Shown one piece after another: positions 19,656 to 31,177 of a stretch of 64,000 bases of DNA (positions within the stretch are counted from its first letter, which is position 1; every line of letters starts with the position of its first letter). A program made the translations under genes and the position numbers. Source of the DNA: Sthenelais limicola (taxonomy: Eukaryota; Annelida; Polychaeta; Phyllodocida; Sigalionidae); NCBI GenBank assembly GCA_942159475.1, contig OW804096.1, positions 38,687,744-38,751,743 on the forward strand, written 5' to 3'. A model generated the notes under the pieces. That model was not told the origin of the DNA, made no database searches, and saw nothing but the letters and a program-made list of their open reading frames with translations.

Positions 19656-20314
19656 CCATTAATATCAGCACGCACTGAAAACCACATTCTTTTATGTGAG
19701 CGTGTATCTCTTTAGTAATTACCTGAATAAAATTATTTGAACAAAAAGAAATACCAATATGCTCAGATAGACCAGGAATTTACTCCACGGTGTATTATAT
19801 ATCACATAATATTTGTATGTAGAGGCATGTGGTACATACCATGTAGTACATTGTTTTATACCACATGGGCGGGGCTTATTGGTGTGAAAAATAAACTCAT
19901 CTGATTGGTTCCCCTCCAGGCGGGAAAATGCATTGTCAATGACTCTTACTAGCATTACTAACGTTGCGGCGTTACGATGTACACTATTGCGTCCCTGGCA
20001 TCAGTGACAGAAGTATGGCCGAAACTTTGTAAGTAAATAAAGGACTTTTTGTTGTAATTTAGTATTAATTCATTAGCACAGTGGAGTAAAAATAGCACAG
20101 CATCTCATAGCTGGTCAGGCGTATTGGATCACATGGACCCTCGATGGTTCTTTTCATCAATAATAACTCACTCACCTATCGACTTGTGGGCCATGTGAAA
20201 AAAATCGTTTTGGGTCTATACGATCCTTTACACCAGACCAGCTACTCGTACGGTACTATCATAATATCACTTCTCTGTCTACTTTAGCACAACTGACGAA
20301 ATTTGCACAGCGCT

Positions 20315-21227
20315 CAATGGGGGATTTCCATGTCCGCCATCTTGAATCTTGAATCGCGTGGTATTATGGCCGTTGTGTATGAGCTAGAAAATATGTCATG
20401 TTCAGCATGAAATATTTAACAGTGATCTCATGTAAATACTTGTTTTACATGTTTTCATGATATAACACTTCATCTTTTGTACTATCATTCATTTTGTTTT
20501 TATAGATCAGTTACACAAGGCATGTGTTGGTGAAAGGATCCATGTATTGGGCGATTAGATCATGAGGTTGTGTTGCTGCCAGTCTATGGACCCATGGAAC
20601 AAGACCGAGGTGAAGCAACCAGCAGTAGACCTGGCCGAAGAAACACAACCTCATTATCTAATGGCTTTAGTCGCCATTTTTTGGGATGTTACTGTCATTA
20701 ACAACAAATTATAAATGATTTCTAAGCAAAATGAAATAGAGGAAAGCCGTTTTGAGCAGTAAATAATGTTTTTTATTTTCGTTAATGTAAGCAATAGGCC
20801 TGAACTGGACGTCCAACACTAGTAGGCTTGGTCTGTATGCCTACAATTGTGGTGTCTATCCCAACAAATGGCAACTAATAGGGGATATGCATGTGCCACT
20901 GTGCATGTCTATTACAATGCATCATGGGATGGATTCTGTTAAAATCTAACATACAGATATTTGGCAACATTTTAATCGAAAATTGCATGATTGTTTTCAC
21001 CAATGTCAGAGCTTGTATAAATGATCTATAAAAAAACTAATGCCTGATGGGAAAGAAGGGGAATTATGTTATGGAAACATGTATATCACATGGATATTGA
21101 TATTAGGGCATTGATAAATAGTCGATGCTGAACGTGGCATGTTTTCTATAGATTTTAGACTGTACCATTAGTCCCATAATTCCATGCGAATCAAGATTCA
21201 AAATGGCGCTATGCAAATCCCCTATTG
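20315..21227. mobile_element. 913-bp element with long terminal inverted repeats
   Basis: The left arm from 20315 (CAATGGGGGATTT, then CGCCATCTTGAATCTTGA) is the inverse complement, with mismatches, of the right arm ending at 21227 (TCAAGATTCAAAATGGCG, then AAATCCCCTATTG), over about 55 bp. An inner inverted repeat pairs 20548-20575 with 20640-20667. No transposase frame is present and no clear target duplication is visible. It is a non-autonomous DNA transposon of unknown superfamily. Confidence 0.6.
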
Positions 21228-21278
21228 TGGCATGAGTTGCTCATGCAGTAGATAAACTGCTCTTGGACAGTAGATATA

Positions 21279-21293
21279 TATATATATATATAT
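21279..21293. repeat. (TA)n microsatellite
   Basis: A short pure TA run. 21228-21480 otherwise shows nothing. Confidence 0.7.
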
Positions 21294-21484
21294 AAGTAGT
21301 TATCTGGCTGCCTGGCCAGTACTAGAGAGATAGCCACATGGATCCTATATCTCCCGCTTGGATGCCCCAGCCTTCACAGTGTTTAACCATTGTTCCTTGT
21401 CACTATTGTGACTACTGCAGCTTCCATCCCAGAGCTGCCATTGGCCTCGAGTTCTCTCTCTCACTTTATTTCTATAAATGTGTA

Positions 21485-21720
21485 GTTAGTTACAGAAAAA
21501 TTAGTCATACGTTGCAAAATCTATTTTTTCAAAGCGTTTTATTCACAAGATCTCTTTGTAAGAATGTTCTTATTTTTTGGGGTTATCTTTCAAAGTAGTA
21601 TTGGAATATCACATTTCAAGAGAGTGTATTTAATATACATACATGTATGCGTTTCTAAGGTCAGCCTATGGAGTATATTCAGCTACGTTGCTAATAATTG
21701 TCCACCCAGACAGATTGCAA
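21485..21720. mobile_element. MITE family B, worn half copy
   Basis: It has the order seen in other copies: TTAGTCATACGTTGCAAAA, then TTATTCACAAGATCTCTTTG, then the TATGGAGTATATTCA and TGTCCACCCAGA motifs. Ends are degenerate. Confidence 0.45.
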
Positions 21721-21794
21721 CCATGTATTTTAGCAAACATACAAAAACTAAAACATAAAATATAGCAATACCTTCTAGAGTTCCTATAAATATG

Positions 21795-22120
21795 TTGAAG
21801 CGGCATTCTCAGCTATTACGACCAAAGAAATCTTATCAAATTTACTCATATTATGACTTATAGGACGGGATTTATCAATATTCTGCTCCTGTTACATATT
21901 TATACAAGAATTGGAATGTAACTGCGGAGCGATGATAAGTGAAGTCATTATTGGAAAGGATTCTGGCGAGTCCTCCAAATACAAATGAGGTTACTTTAGA
22001 AGCCCTATAGCAAAAACAACGGATAGAATACTCCGAAATTTAGATGGGTTGGAAAGAAATTGAACAAAAAGTAGAAAATATTTAGTTTTTGACAGACGTT
22101 AGTCAAAAGTGAAACTTTAA
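21795..22120. mobile_element. MITE family C copy
   Basis: It starts TTGAAGCGGCATTCTCAGC and ends AAAGTGAAACTTTAA, degenerate versions of the family terminal repeat TTAAAGCTGCATTCTCAG. The inside matches 40150-40400 (ATTATGACTTATAGGAC, TCCTCCAAATA, TTTAGAAGCCC). Confidence 0.5.
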
Positions 22121-22198
22121 TTAATATCCTCTTTCCCTCTCTAATCTCATCTTCTCAAATATCTCGAAATCCATTTGTCGTGACCTGTAATGAGAGCA

Positions 22199-22316
22199 GT
22201 GTCTAGGAGTTTTTACCCACCTGAGGATCTCTCTCGAAGCCCTGCAGCGACCTCTATCGGGAGATCCTCAGGTCGGTAAAAACTTGTGGGCATTGTATAC
22301 AGTCTCCTAGACACTC
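22199..22316. repeat. 118-bp inverted repeat
   Basis: GTGTCTAGGAG...ACCTGAGGATCTC at the left pairs with GAGATCCTCAGGT...CTCCTAGACAC at the right, with TTTTTACC/GGTAAAAA also paired and a loop of about 25 bp. It could form a long hairpin; probably a tiny foldback element. 22317-23038 shows no gene. Confidence 0.65.
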
Positions 22317-23038
22317 CTCGAGTTACATTCTATTCTTATATCACAATCTCATATTTAGCAAAACGTCAGAAACGATCTCTTTATTTACTTTGCTTGCTAC
22401 GATTTCGCCATGTTGACTGTCAAAGGGTATGACGTCACAAATGAAATGGATGTGATGTTATTCCAGGAGGATTATGGATAAAATTGCTCAACAGTTGAAT
22501 AGCATATTATGCAATTCACAATGTGCAAAGGAGTTGTTTAGAGATGAAATATGATTAATGAATGAATATAAATCTTGTAAGCAATAATTATTGCGCCATA
22601 GAACATTAACAAAATCTACTGTTGCACCAGATCAAATTTCACCGATTTCCCCTAGCGAGTACAGTCCATTGGCCATTGACCAATAGGAAGCCTCTAAAAA
22701 CCGTCTAAATGCACACGTGGTTTCTCTGTGATGCTATACGATGGTCGGATTTCACTTTCAAGTTCCAGGGTGTACAACTACCGATCGTGATATAAAAAGG
22801 AGAATGAATAATACAAGACGGTAGCCTCAATAGTATTACTCTGTTTTTATTATGAATCTCGAAGGGATGTGACCCTTTCTGTAACATATAGTAAGTTCAC
22901 AAATATAATGGTAATCAGGAATAGAATTGGCAATAATAATGGTACATGGATTATGGTTTCCTCATATGGTAAAGGTGTGAGCACTGTGGAATTCTTCTGT
23001 GAGTAGTACATGGAAAGTGTCGACGTTCTCTGGTCATA

Positions 23039-23444
23039 TGTGATGTCTTTCAGGAAAATGAGTCACATATCGCAAAAAATGGATTTTGAGATACCATCAC
23101 ATCTGAAAAGATGAGATCAAGTGGATTCCACTGATGGTAAACAATAAGGACATCTAAGGAGTATTTCTATATTTTGTGTTTGATGTATTAGTTTAGAAAC
23201 AGAAGTTTGCCATGTTTCTGGGTGGACATTTACTAGTAAAGTAACTAAAGTATTCTATAAGATGACCTTCGAACTGCATGAATATATTTTATATACTGGC
23301 CTGGAATTTGGTCCATGTTCATGCTACGAATAGCACTAAACACCCCACAAATAAAAACATTTCAACAAATGCATCTTGTGAATAAATCACTTTGGAAAAT
23401 ATAATTTTCGCGACTTGTGACTAATTTTTCTGAAACATATCACA
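23039..23444. mobile_element. MITE family B, complete copy (406 bp)
   Basis: TA flanks both ends. The left end is TGTGATGTCTTTCAGGAAAA and continues GAGTCACATATCGC; the right end is the inverse complement, CGCGACTTGTGACTAATTT then ACATATCACA. The inside contains AAAAGATGAGATCAAG and ATGGTAAACA motifs shared with 24623-25340 and 43445-43666. Confidence 0.65.
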
Positions 23445-24622
23445 TATATCATACAAGCTGCATACGGCACATTTTTATTTCCATGAACTATATTACTATG
23501 ATGGTTACCACGCAAATGCAGACCATAGCCTTGAAACCTCCCTCTCTCCTTATTTCTATTTCGGTTTACTCTCTCTCTCCCTCTCTTACAGTTGCTGGCC
23601 ACTATCCCTCGTCTCTTTTTCGTTCACTCTGGCTATTTATCGCTCCTTCTTAGTAGTTGGTGCGCTTAGAGATCAAAATACGCCATTTACTTCAAGTCAT
23701 GATGCAAAGGTTTCCTTTGGTATGGTAGCACCTTAGAGCAATGAAAAAAAACTTATCTAAAGACACACGCAATATCAGCCGCCATTTTCGAAACAAATGA
23801 CATTTCTTTTTCAAAATGGCCGCCAAAAGTTCTCAATTAATATGCTAACTTCAATTCTATTTGACATAAAATGACAACATTGGTGTCTAAACATTTTCAA
23901 GGTCAAGGAACCGGGTAGAAGGGTTTAAAGTCTCAAAGAACAATGATTATCATCTTAGAAAGAATATTTGAGGTATAGTGCTCTTTGCTTTTCTCTTAAA
24001 ATCTCTCTCTTTCCTTCCTCCTTTGCGTCCCTCTCCGCCTCTTCCTCTTTCTCTCTCTTTCCCTCCCCCTCTCTCCCTCCCCCTCTTTCTCACTCTCTTC
24101 CTCAAACCCTGCTCACTCCTTGTTTCCATTGAGTGCCCTGTAGTGTTCTGTAGGTTTCATAGATTAGACAATATGCTTATCATATATCGTATGCAAACAC
24201 AGATATAAATTCCATATTTAACATACGATAAATATTTGATATGAAAGAAATAGGATTATAGTCTAATACTAGTACTTTGCATGAATCTTTCATTTACAAA
24301 GTCAATGTTTCAAATAGAAAACGTGGCACTGTATTTCCAAGTGCTTTAAAGCTATTGACCGTTATTTCCATATCAAGTCTAAGACAAAATGAAACGATTA
24401 TGATTATTATATGAATTCTGGAGTCAAATTCTCGTAATCGTATAGAATATTAAAGAGCATTAGACAGTAAAGTTCCTCACAGTGTACCTAATCATATTCA
24501 TGAATTGAATAGTACATTGTATCCTCTTAAAGAAATCAAGGATACTAATCTACTTCATCCTAGGATGCTCAGAAAGTTCATTGCTCTTTGAAAAATGAAT
24601 CTCGTCATCCCCAAGAACAAAG
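23445..24622. other. Gene-free stretch with pyrimidine tract
   Basis: It holds a CT-rich tract at about 23990-24115 and shorter CT runs near 23540-23600. No gene or complete element is recognised. Confidence 0.5.
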
Positions 24623-25340
24623 TGTGATGTGTTTCAGGAAAATGAGTCATAAGTCGCAAAAGAGATGAGATGAAAAGATGAGATCAAACCGATTCCAATG
24701 ATGGTAAACATCTAATACTTATTTCTATATTTTAAAGTCGATATTTCTATTTTTGAAAAAAATGTTTGCAATATTTCTGGGCGGACATTTACTAGAAAAG
24801 TCTAAAGTGTATGCTTTTTTGTTCCCAATTTCGCGGAGAAAGGGGTAATTTTTCATACATAAACGCGGATCACGAAATCGGAAATAAAAGTATGAATTTT
24901 GCAACTGAACTCCGCGAAATTCTGAAAAGGGGGGTATTTTTAATGCCAGAGCAGTATTTGACTAAATTGTGGCACAGAATAGTATATAATTAGGACAGAA
25001 TCTCCGCATTAAGTCATGTTTACATGGGACATTCCTTCATGTTTGTGAAAATGGTATTATGTTATACAAGTCTCCCTGAAATAATAAAAAGGGGTCTTTT
25101 TTGGAATAAAGTTTTCGCGTTTTGCCACAAAAAGGGGGCGGGGTGTAAAATGGGTATCATGTTAAGAGAGAATCCTTGAAACCATAAAAAGGGGTATTTT
25201 GTAAGTACACTTTTGACCCCTGAGTGAGTGTGTGTGTGTGTGGGGGGGGGGGGCGGCAATCCGACGAAAAGAAAGTGTGAATAAAACCCTTTGAGAAATA
25301 GTAATTTTGCGAGTTATGACTTTTCCTACAACACATCACA
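24623..25340. mobile_element. MITE family B, long copy (718 bp)
   Basis: The left end is TGTGATGTGTTTCAGGAAAA and the right end TTCCTACAACACATCACA. The inside is expanded by AAAAAGGGGTATTTT-type subrepeats (near 24930, 25085 and 25185) and a GT/G run at 25223-25252. Confidence 0.6.
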
Positions 25341-25682
25341 AATAGTAAATAACTTTATCTTGTTAGTGTTCCTGGAAGACAATATGCAAAATTACAGAAA
25401 GAGGCCACCAGTGTTCACCAGATTTACTTGCTATACAATTACATCTAATGTTATTTAAGGAGACAATATTTACTAATAGTGAACACAAATGTATCACAAA
25501 TCCTACTTCACTACCCCACTGTGAGCACAAGTCCCACCTCAGTTCACCTTGAACTGTCAAAAAGTAAAAAACTAAAACGAGATTTCATCATCTACAAAAA
25601 TAATCATCCAATTTTACGGTCCTATGAGAAATATTACATCAGAGAAACGTTTCCAATAATTCCATGCGACTCTTGAATGATC

Positions 25683-25827
25683 AAAATGGCGCACATGCAA
25701 CAGCCACGATTGTGTCATTTCGAGAAAGAGACAATTTTTCCTCAATATCACGTGACAATGCCTCGTTTTATTATCCAATCAGGGCCCAGCATATTACCGT
25801 TGCCATGGCAACTCAGACGGTCACGTG
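25683..25827. promoter_or_regulatory. Candidate promoter: YY1, CCAAT, RFX X-box, E-boxes
   Basis: AAAATGGCG (YY1-type) at 25683-25691, CACGTG at 25749-25754, CCAAT at 25775-25779, a perfect X-box palindrome GTTGCCATGGCAAC at 25799-25812 and CACGTG at 25822-25827 lie within 145 bp, in a locally GC-richer patch. RFX X-boxes often mark ciliary gene promoters. I cannot find a convincing exon next to it. Confidence 0.35.
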
Positions 25828-26655
25828 GCCTCACTTTACATCCGGTGCATTGTGTTCTACATTCCAACGAGCAAATTGAACGCTTTTGCCAGAAAATGAT
25901 TCCCAGCTATTATTAAATAAAAAAAGATGTTTTTTACTGCCACGATTCTTGGAAGAAAGTATGGCTGGCAAATCCTATTTTGCTGAGTCATGACAGCGAC
26001 ATTTTGAAGATTGATGGTTGAATAAATGATAAAAGAGTAATCTTCTGGAACAATTCATCATGAAGGTGGTGACGTTTCAGAAAGTATTTATCTCTCTGAT
26101 ATGCTATAATTAATTTAAATTATTTTTTTTGTTTTAATATAATTTTATAGTGTTCCTGCATTATTTTATTTGGTATTTACTAGTGTTTGGAGTTGTCCTT
26201 TGGGGAACTTTGATAAATTTGTCCCTTGATATATTTGAAGAAATTACAGAATGATGGGAGATTTTGGTCCAAAGAGAGAGAGATATTAGGGGACATACTC
26301 CGAGAAATTCTTGAATTAGATCTTAATTAGATTTAATCTTAAATTTAGAAGAGAATTTCATCTGAAGAGAAATTGTGTAATAATATTTGATAAGCCATAT
26401 CATTACGTGATATCATGTAATACTATATCAATTGGTATACTATATTCATCGACATTACTGGTCGTGACATAATGTAAGTAAATGTAAGTTAACTACAGTC
26501 TTCATTTCTAGAGTAATTACTATACTGCCACAATCCAAATCATTACAGTCAATTCTATGATACATTTACTTGAATATATTATATTTAGCACGTATAGGAC
26601 GAGTTGCCGCACGGCGCGTAAATAAAGGACGAGATCTTATTTCCATAATTTCATA
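25828..26655. other. AT-rich stretch without features
   Basis: No gene, RNA or repeat with clear ends is seen. Confidence 0.4.
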
Positions 26656-26893
26656 TGAGTCAGATTTTCAGAAAATGAACAATTGGCAGCAGTACACATT
26701 TAGTAAATTCTGCTAAATTAGGCTGTAATTTGGCCAATACTAGGTAAATTCGAGTATATTCGGCATTGCATTGATTCTACCAATCTGTTTGGTTAGGTTG
26801 AACTGTATTTTGAACTTTATTTTCGTCTGAAATCTGGGTTTATTTGAGAAGATTGGCGAATTTGAATTGTACATTTTCTGAAAATCTGACCCA
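26656..26893. mobile_element. MITE family A copy (238 bp)
   Basis: Left end TGAGTCAGATTTTCAGAAAA, right end TTTTCTGAAAATCTGACCCA, preceded by TA. The body shares GGCAGCAGTACACATTTAG and TTCGTCTGAAATCTGGGTTT with the other copies. Confidence 0.75.
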
Positions 26894-26980
26894 CATAGAA
26901 AGTGGGTCTTGTCTTCCAAGCATAGTTATCCTACATAGATTAACAACTAAAACAAGTGCCTTTGAATCTCCGCGAAGGCA

Positions 26981-27206
26981 GAGTGCCTTCACCAATCTTC
27001 TCAAATAACCTAAATTTAAGACGAAAATATGGTTCAAAATACAATTCAACACAACCAGAAAGATTTACTGATTGAATGTAATACAGAATATACTCAGATA
27101 TACCTTAGTAGTACATACCTAATATTTATCAATTTCCACTCTAATTTAGCAGAATTTGATAGATGTGTACAACTGTAGATTTTGCCTTTTCTGAAAATCT
27201 GACCCG
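26981..27206. mobile_element. MITE family A copy, inverted and 5'-worn
   Basis: It begins CCTTCACCAATCTTCTCAAA (the inverse of the family's right interior) and ends TTTTCTGAAAATCTGACCC. It lies 90 bp from the previous copy. Confidence 0.65.
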
Positions 27207-27649
27207 TATGCTATTGTTGGTTTATTATCCGAGCTCCCATATGGCTTGAGCTGACTCTAAACCAAACTCAATTTAGATTTCAACACACTTGCACAACAAC
27301 CCCTGAAAGAATCCTGTTCATCAGTACAATTTTAGATTGATTGATTTTATGTTATTTTAAATCCACACTTTGATAAAATTTAATAACAATTTTGCGACTT
27401 GTGTGATGCGTTATAGGATGTTTAGTGCTGGTAGTAGTATGATTACTTGTACCAAGTTTCCAGACCAGTGTATTGAATATGTATCTATGCATATATGTTG
27501 TCCTGCAGAGTATTATTGACTACTTTATTGGTGAGTGACCATTAAGAAATATCAAGATAACCTCAAACCTGCATAGACATTTTGAATACACACAATACTC
27601 GGAATGTGGTGTATTAATATTACTAACAGCGCTAAACACCCCCAAAAAT

Positions 27650-27739
27650 GAAAACATTGTGAGCGAAGATTTTTGTAAATAAATCACTGAAAAATATCAA
27701 TTTTGCGACTTGTGACTCATTTTCCTGTAACACATCACA
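27650..27739. mobile_element. MITE family B right end
   Basis: TTTTGCGACTTGTGACTCAT followed by TTTCCTGTAACACATCACA, then TA and immediately a family A copy. The matching left end is not clear (possibly near 27400). Confidence 0.5.
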
Positions 27740-27741
27740 TA

Positions 27742-27967
27742 TGGGTGAAGTCGCTAGAAAATGTACAATAGACAGCTCTGCACATTTTCATCATTTAGAT
27801 AAATTAAGCTCGAAAATAATAAATAGTTGGTATATCTGAATATATTTGGTATGGCTGAATGTGTTTGGTTATGTAGAACTGAACTTTGTAATACTTTCTC
27901 TCTATAATTTGGGTCATTTGTGGAAATTGATTAAGGTGAATTGTACATTTTCTGACGATTTGACCCA
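27742..27967. mobile_element. MITE family A copy (226 bp)
   Basis: TA flanks; left end TGGGTGAAGTCGCTAGAAAA, right end TTTTCTGACGATTTGACCCA. Both ends carry the same kind of changes, suggesting a subfamily. Confidence 0.7.
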
Positions 27968-28303
27968 TAATATATAATTGAGTGATGCCTGTCTGTTGCT
28001 GCTCAGCGAACCAGAAAATTGTTAGAGTTTGTACATCAAAGAAGGTTTACTCACGGACTAGTCAGCGCCTCCAGAATGGTCAGTATATTATTTCATCGGC
28101 AAGGAGAAGGATATGATATGAGCGATAATATAATTGTTCTCTGCCTCAAGGCGTTGGCAGGATAGGAATCGTATCGGCTGGTGGGGACTGATGGGTGAGG
28201 TTGAGCTGCTATATTGAGGTGGTTTAAAAAGCAGTAACCATTATCGCATATAATTATATGTATCTTATTTTAGGGTGTAATTGGAATTGTTGATAGCAGA
28301 ATA

Positions 28304-28515
28304 TGTGTGATGTGTTGCAGGAAAATGAGTCACAAGTCACAAAAAATGGATTTTTAGGTATCATTGTATTTGGAAAGATTTCTCTGTCGTTCTCTCTCTC
28401 TCTCTCTCTCTCTCTGTCTCGTTCTCCCTCTCTTTCTCTCTCTCTCTCTTGTGAATAAACCACTTTGAAAAATATCAATTTTGCGACTTGAGACTAATTT
28501 TTCTCTAACACATCA
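28304..28515. mobile_element. MITE family B copy (212 bp) with (TC)n core
   Basis: Left end TGTGTGATGTGTTGCAGGAA, right end TTCTCTAACACATCA; TA flanks. The centre (28384-28450) is a TC microsatellite. Confidence 0.65.
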
Positions 28516-29828
28516 TATATGGCTCTCATTCCGACATTATGGTATCAGTCCCGGTACTTAACGTTAAAATTATGGGTTTCCTGAACAAGTATGATCATAA
28601 GAAGTACAAAATTGGCGAGGAATCGTGAGAGAGAGCCAGATTTAAATTGATCGCAACAAGTAGTGAGACATCAATTATATCATACTTACGAGACCGGAAG
28701 TACTATCCCACGCATGCGTTCTCAGACCATTTCAATATTTTGACTATATCTTCTGCAGTAATTGTTTTAAGGGTATAAACCAGAGCGGAATAGTCCCCAG
28801 GACAGGCGTCTCTGCTGTTATTATGATATATAGCACCTTGTAGTGCTGTAACTATTTGGTCCCAGAAAATTGTGGAATCATATTTGGAAAACTATATTAG
28901 ATTCTGTTGTGAGAAGGTATGGGATGAGGTAACTTAACTGAGAAGAGATGTACGACTGGTTTAAAAGAAAACCCCAAAATGAATATTATGGGAAGTTGAC
29001 AAAAATACTCACGATTCATTAATTAATCGAATAATCTGCATGAGTGAATTTTATTGTTTTAACAAAAGCAGGTTTGATATTAGAAAGAATTCAGACTAAT
29101 GGATTTCTCTCTGAGGAAAACAGAGATAGAGAGAGAGAGAGCGAGAGAGAGCGAGATAAAATGAGATACAGAGAGAGAGAAAGAGAAAGAAAGAGAGAAA
29201 GAGAGAAAGAGAGAGATAGAAGGACACAGATAGTGAGGGACAGAAAAAGAGAGAAATAGAAAGAAAAGGTTCCAATGCTGGATAGAGTGAAGAGCATGAA
29301 TCATTACGATTCTACAAGATATCTCTACTGTAATTATTGCTTATCTATCATCTTATATCAGAAAAAGCAGGAGTATATTCTATGTGCTATGCACATGAAT
29401 TGATCTTCTGTCTAGAGTGTGTATATTAAAACCTACTATTTTGAGGGCAGAGATTACAAATAGATTTTAAATGGGCATTCGAGTAGATGGTGGTAAATCA
29501 CTGGACAGTCCCGTAAGTGCCAGACGTGCGGGGTGTGTGCAAACCATGATAAAGTCTGTTTTTAGTGATGGTTCCCTCTTGGTCAACCAGGGGAATGGGC
29601 TCTCGGATCCATCTTGAAATATTTTGGGGTTGAGAATTAAAAAGGGGGTTATTTATTGGTCGCTTGTCTATCTGCGGGACTGACAACACACACTTCCGGT
29701 TATATCACATGATGATTGGTGACTCAGCAGAAAATCTTATTTGTGAAGCCGTGAAGACGGCCAGAGTGATTAAAACATATATTTACTATAATTAAGTGCA
29801 CTGCACTTGAGAGGTGCGATACGTGGGA
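28516..29828. other. Gene-free stretch with polypurine tract
   Basis: It holds a GA-rich tract at about 29123-29262. Frames read from it are Arg/Glu- or Ser/Leu-rich artefacts. Nothing else is recognised. Confidence 0.5.
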
Positions 29829-29858
29829 TGCAATTCAATTCAATTCAATTCAATTCAA
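29829..29858. repeat. (CAATT)n microsatellite
   Basis: Five to six units of AATTC/TTCAA, a common relic at the 3' end of LINE copies, though no LINE body is visible beside it. 29859-31041 has no supported gene. Confidence 0.6.
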
Positions 29859-31041
29859 ATATCCTTTATTGCAAGATCTTGGTTTACAAATGGACGAACA
29901 AGTCTGACACTGGAGCGTGCCAGTTCTTCCGGAGTTTGCCATATTTCGTATCTTAAGATAGTTACAGATAGGATGAACGTGGTAAAACAACAAGTCACTA
30001 CTGTCGTAGACGTTAAAGGCCCCTTATAGGGGTGAATACAGAAATTAACTTAATCAGAGTGAGACAACAATTCTCTAATATCAAAGTCATGATCCCTTAT
30101 AGGGTTTTTGAGAAAAAGTAATCTAGACAAAAACATTATATGATATGATTAATAACAGATGAGAGGTAGGCGATGTTACTAGCTTAATGATAGGATTGAG
30201 AGATTATGGTTAATCCCTCGTAATTAATTACAATATACATTTTGTTGGCCACTGGCCTGAGAGCAGTTTAAATTGATAATGTACAAAGATGGATTTTACG
30301 CTAAATTAGCGATTAGCATCAGCGTGACATTGATAGGTGTTTAATAGATGAACACATAGTATTTTTGGCAGAGTTTATGAACTGGTGAATTAGTAAGGCG
30401 AGGCAGTAAGATTCTAACCAGTGAGACTCTGACCTAGAAGATATAATAAAACACGATAATTTAAGCATTATAAAAGCATTATAATCGATTGTGTACGGTA
30501 AAACTTCAAATTGATTTTTTATTTAGCCTTAAGATACTATAATGATGATTTAAAAACCACAGAACAAAGGTTTATATTTCTATAATGGGTCTATGATATG
30601 GGCATATGAATAGTTAATGGAATTCGGTACTAGTAATTGATTATTTATTTATTGGACTTGATTGCGTTACCAGCACCTCATTCCATCCTCCCTGTGTATT
30701 TCTTCGGAAACACACAAATACAAAAATCTTTCCCTCTCTATGTCCATGTGATCGTGTGATATTTTACAATGTTCAAATTATAGACAATTTGATTGCTGGT
30801 AATTTACAAGAGAGAGAGACGCCACCTACAGTCTTCAGACAAACTATAGACTTTACTGCCACCTACAGTGACCACTGGTCAATACCTTTTCAAAGTCTTT
30901 TCCATCATGCATTTGGTTTTCATAGACATTAATACAAGCTACACTGAAAGCAAAAACGTCTTCATTCTAAACAGTCATGAAGACGCTTTTTTTGCCCCCA
31001 CTTTTGAGACGTTTTTTTTCCCAAAACGTTCTCCAAAACGT

Positions 31042-31177
31042 TTAGGAGGTAAAACGTCTTCAAGTAAAAAATTGTTTAGGAGTTAAAACGTCTTCAAGTC
31101 AAAAATTGTTTAGGGGTTAAAACGTCTTTAAGTCAAAAAGTGTTTAGGAGTTAAAACGTCTTCAAGTCAAAAAGTGT
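31042..31177. repeat. 34-bp tandem repeat, four units
   Basis: Units start at 31042, 31076, 31110 and 31144, each TTAGGRGKTAAAACGTCTT followed by YAAGTMAAAAADTGT, with a worn fifth unit to about 31200. Upstream (30950-31040) further AAAACGT motifs suggest older decay. Confidence 0.85.

Noticed and set aside
31042..31177. Regular 34-bp repeats considered as a CRISPR array
   Set aside because: Units are contiguous without unique spacers and the DNA is eukaryotic; a minisatellite.
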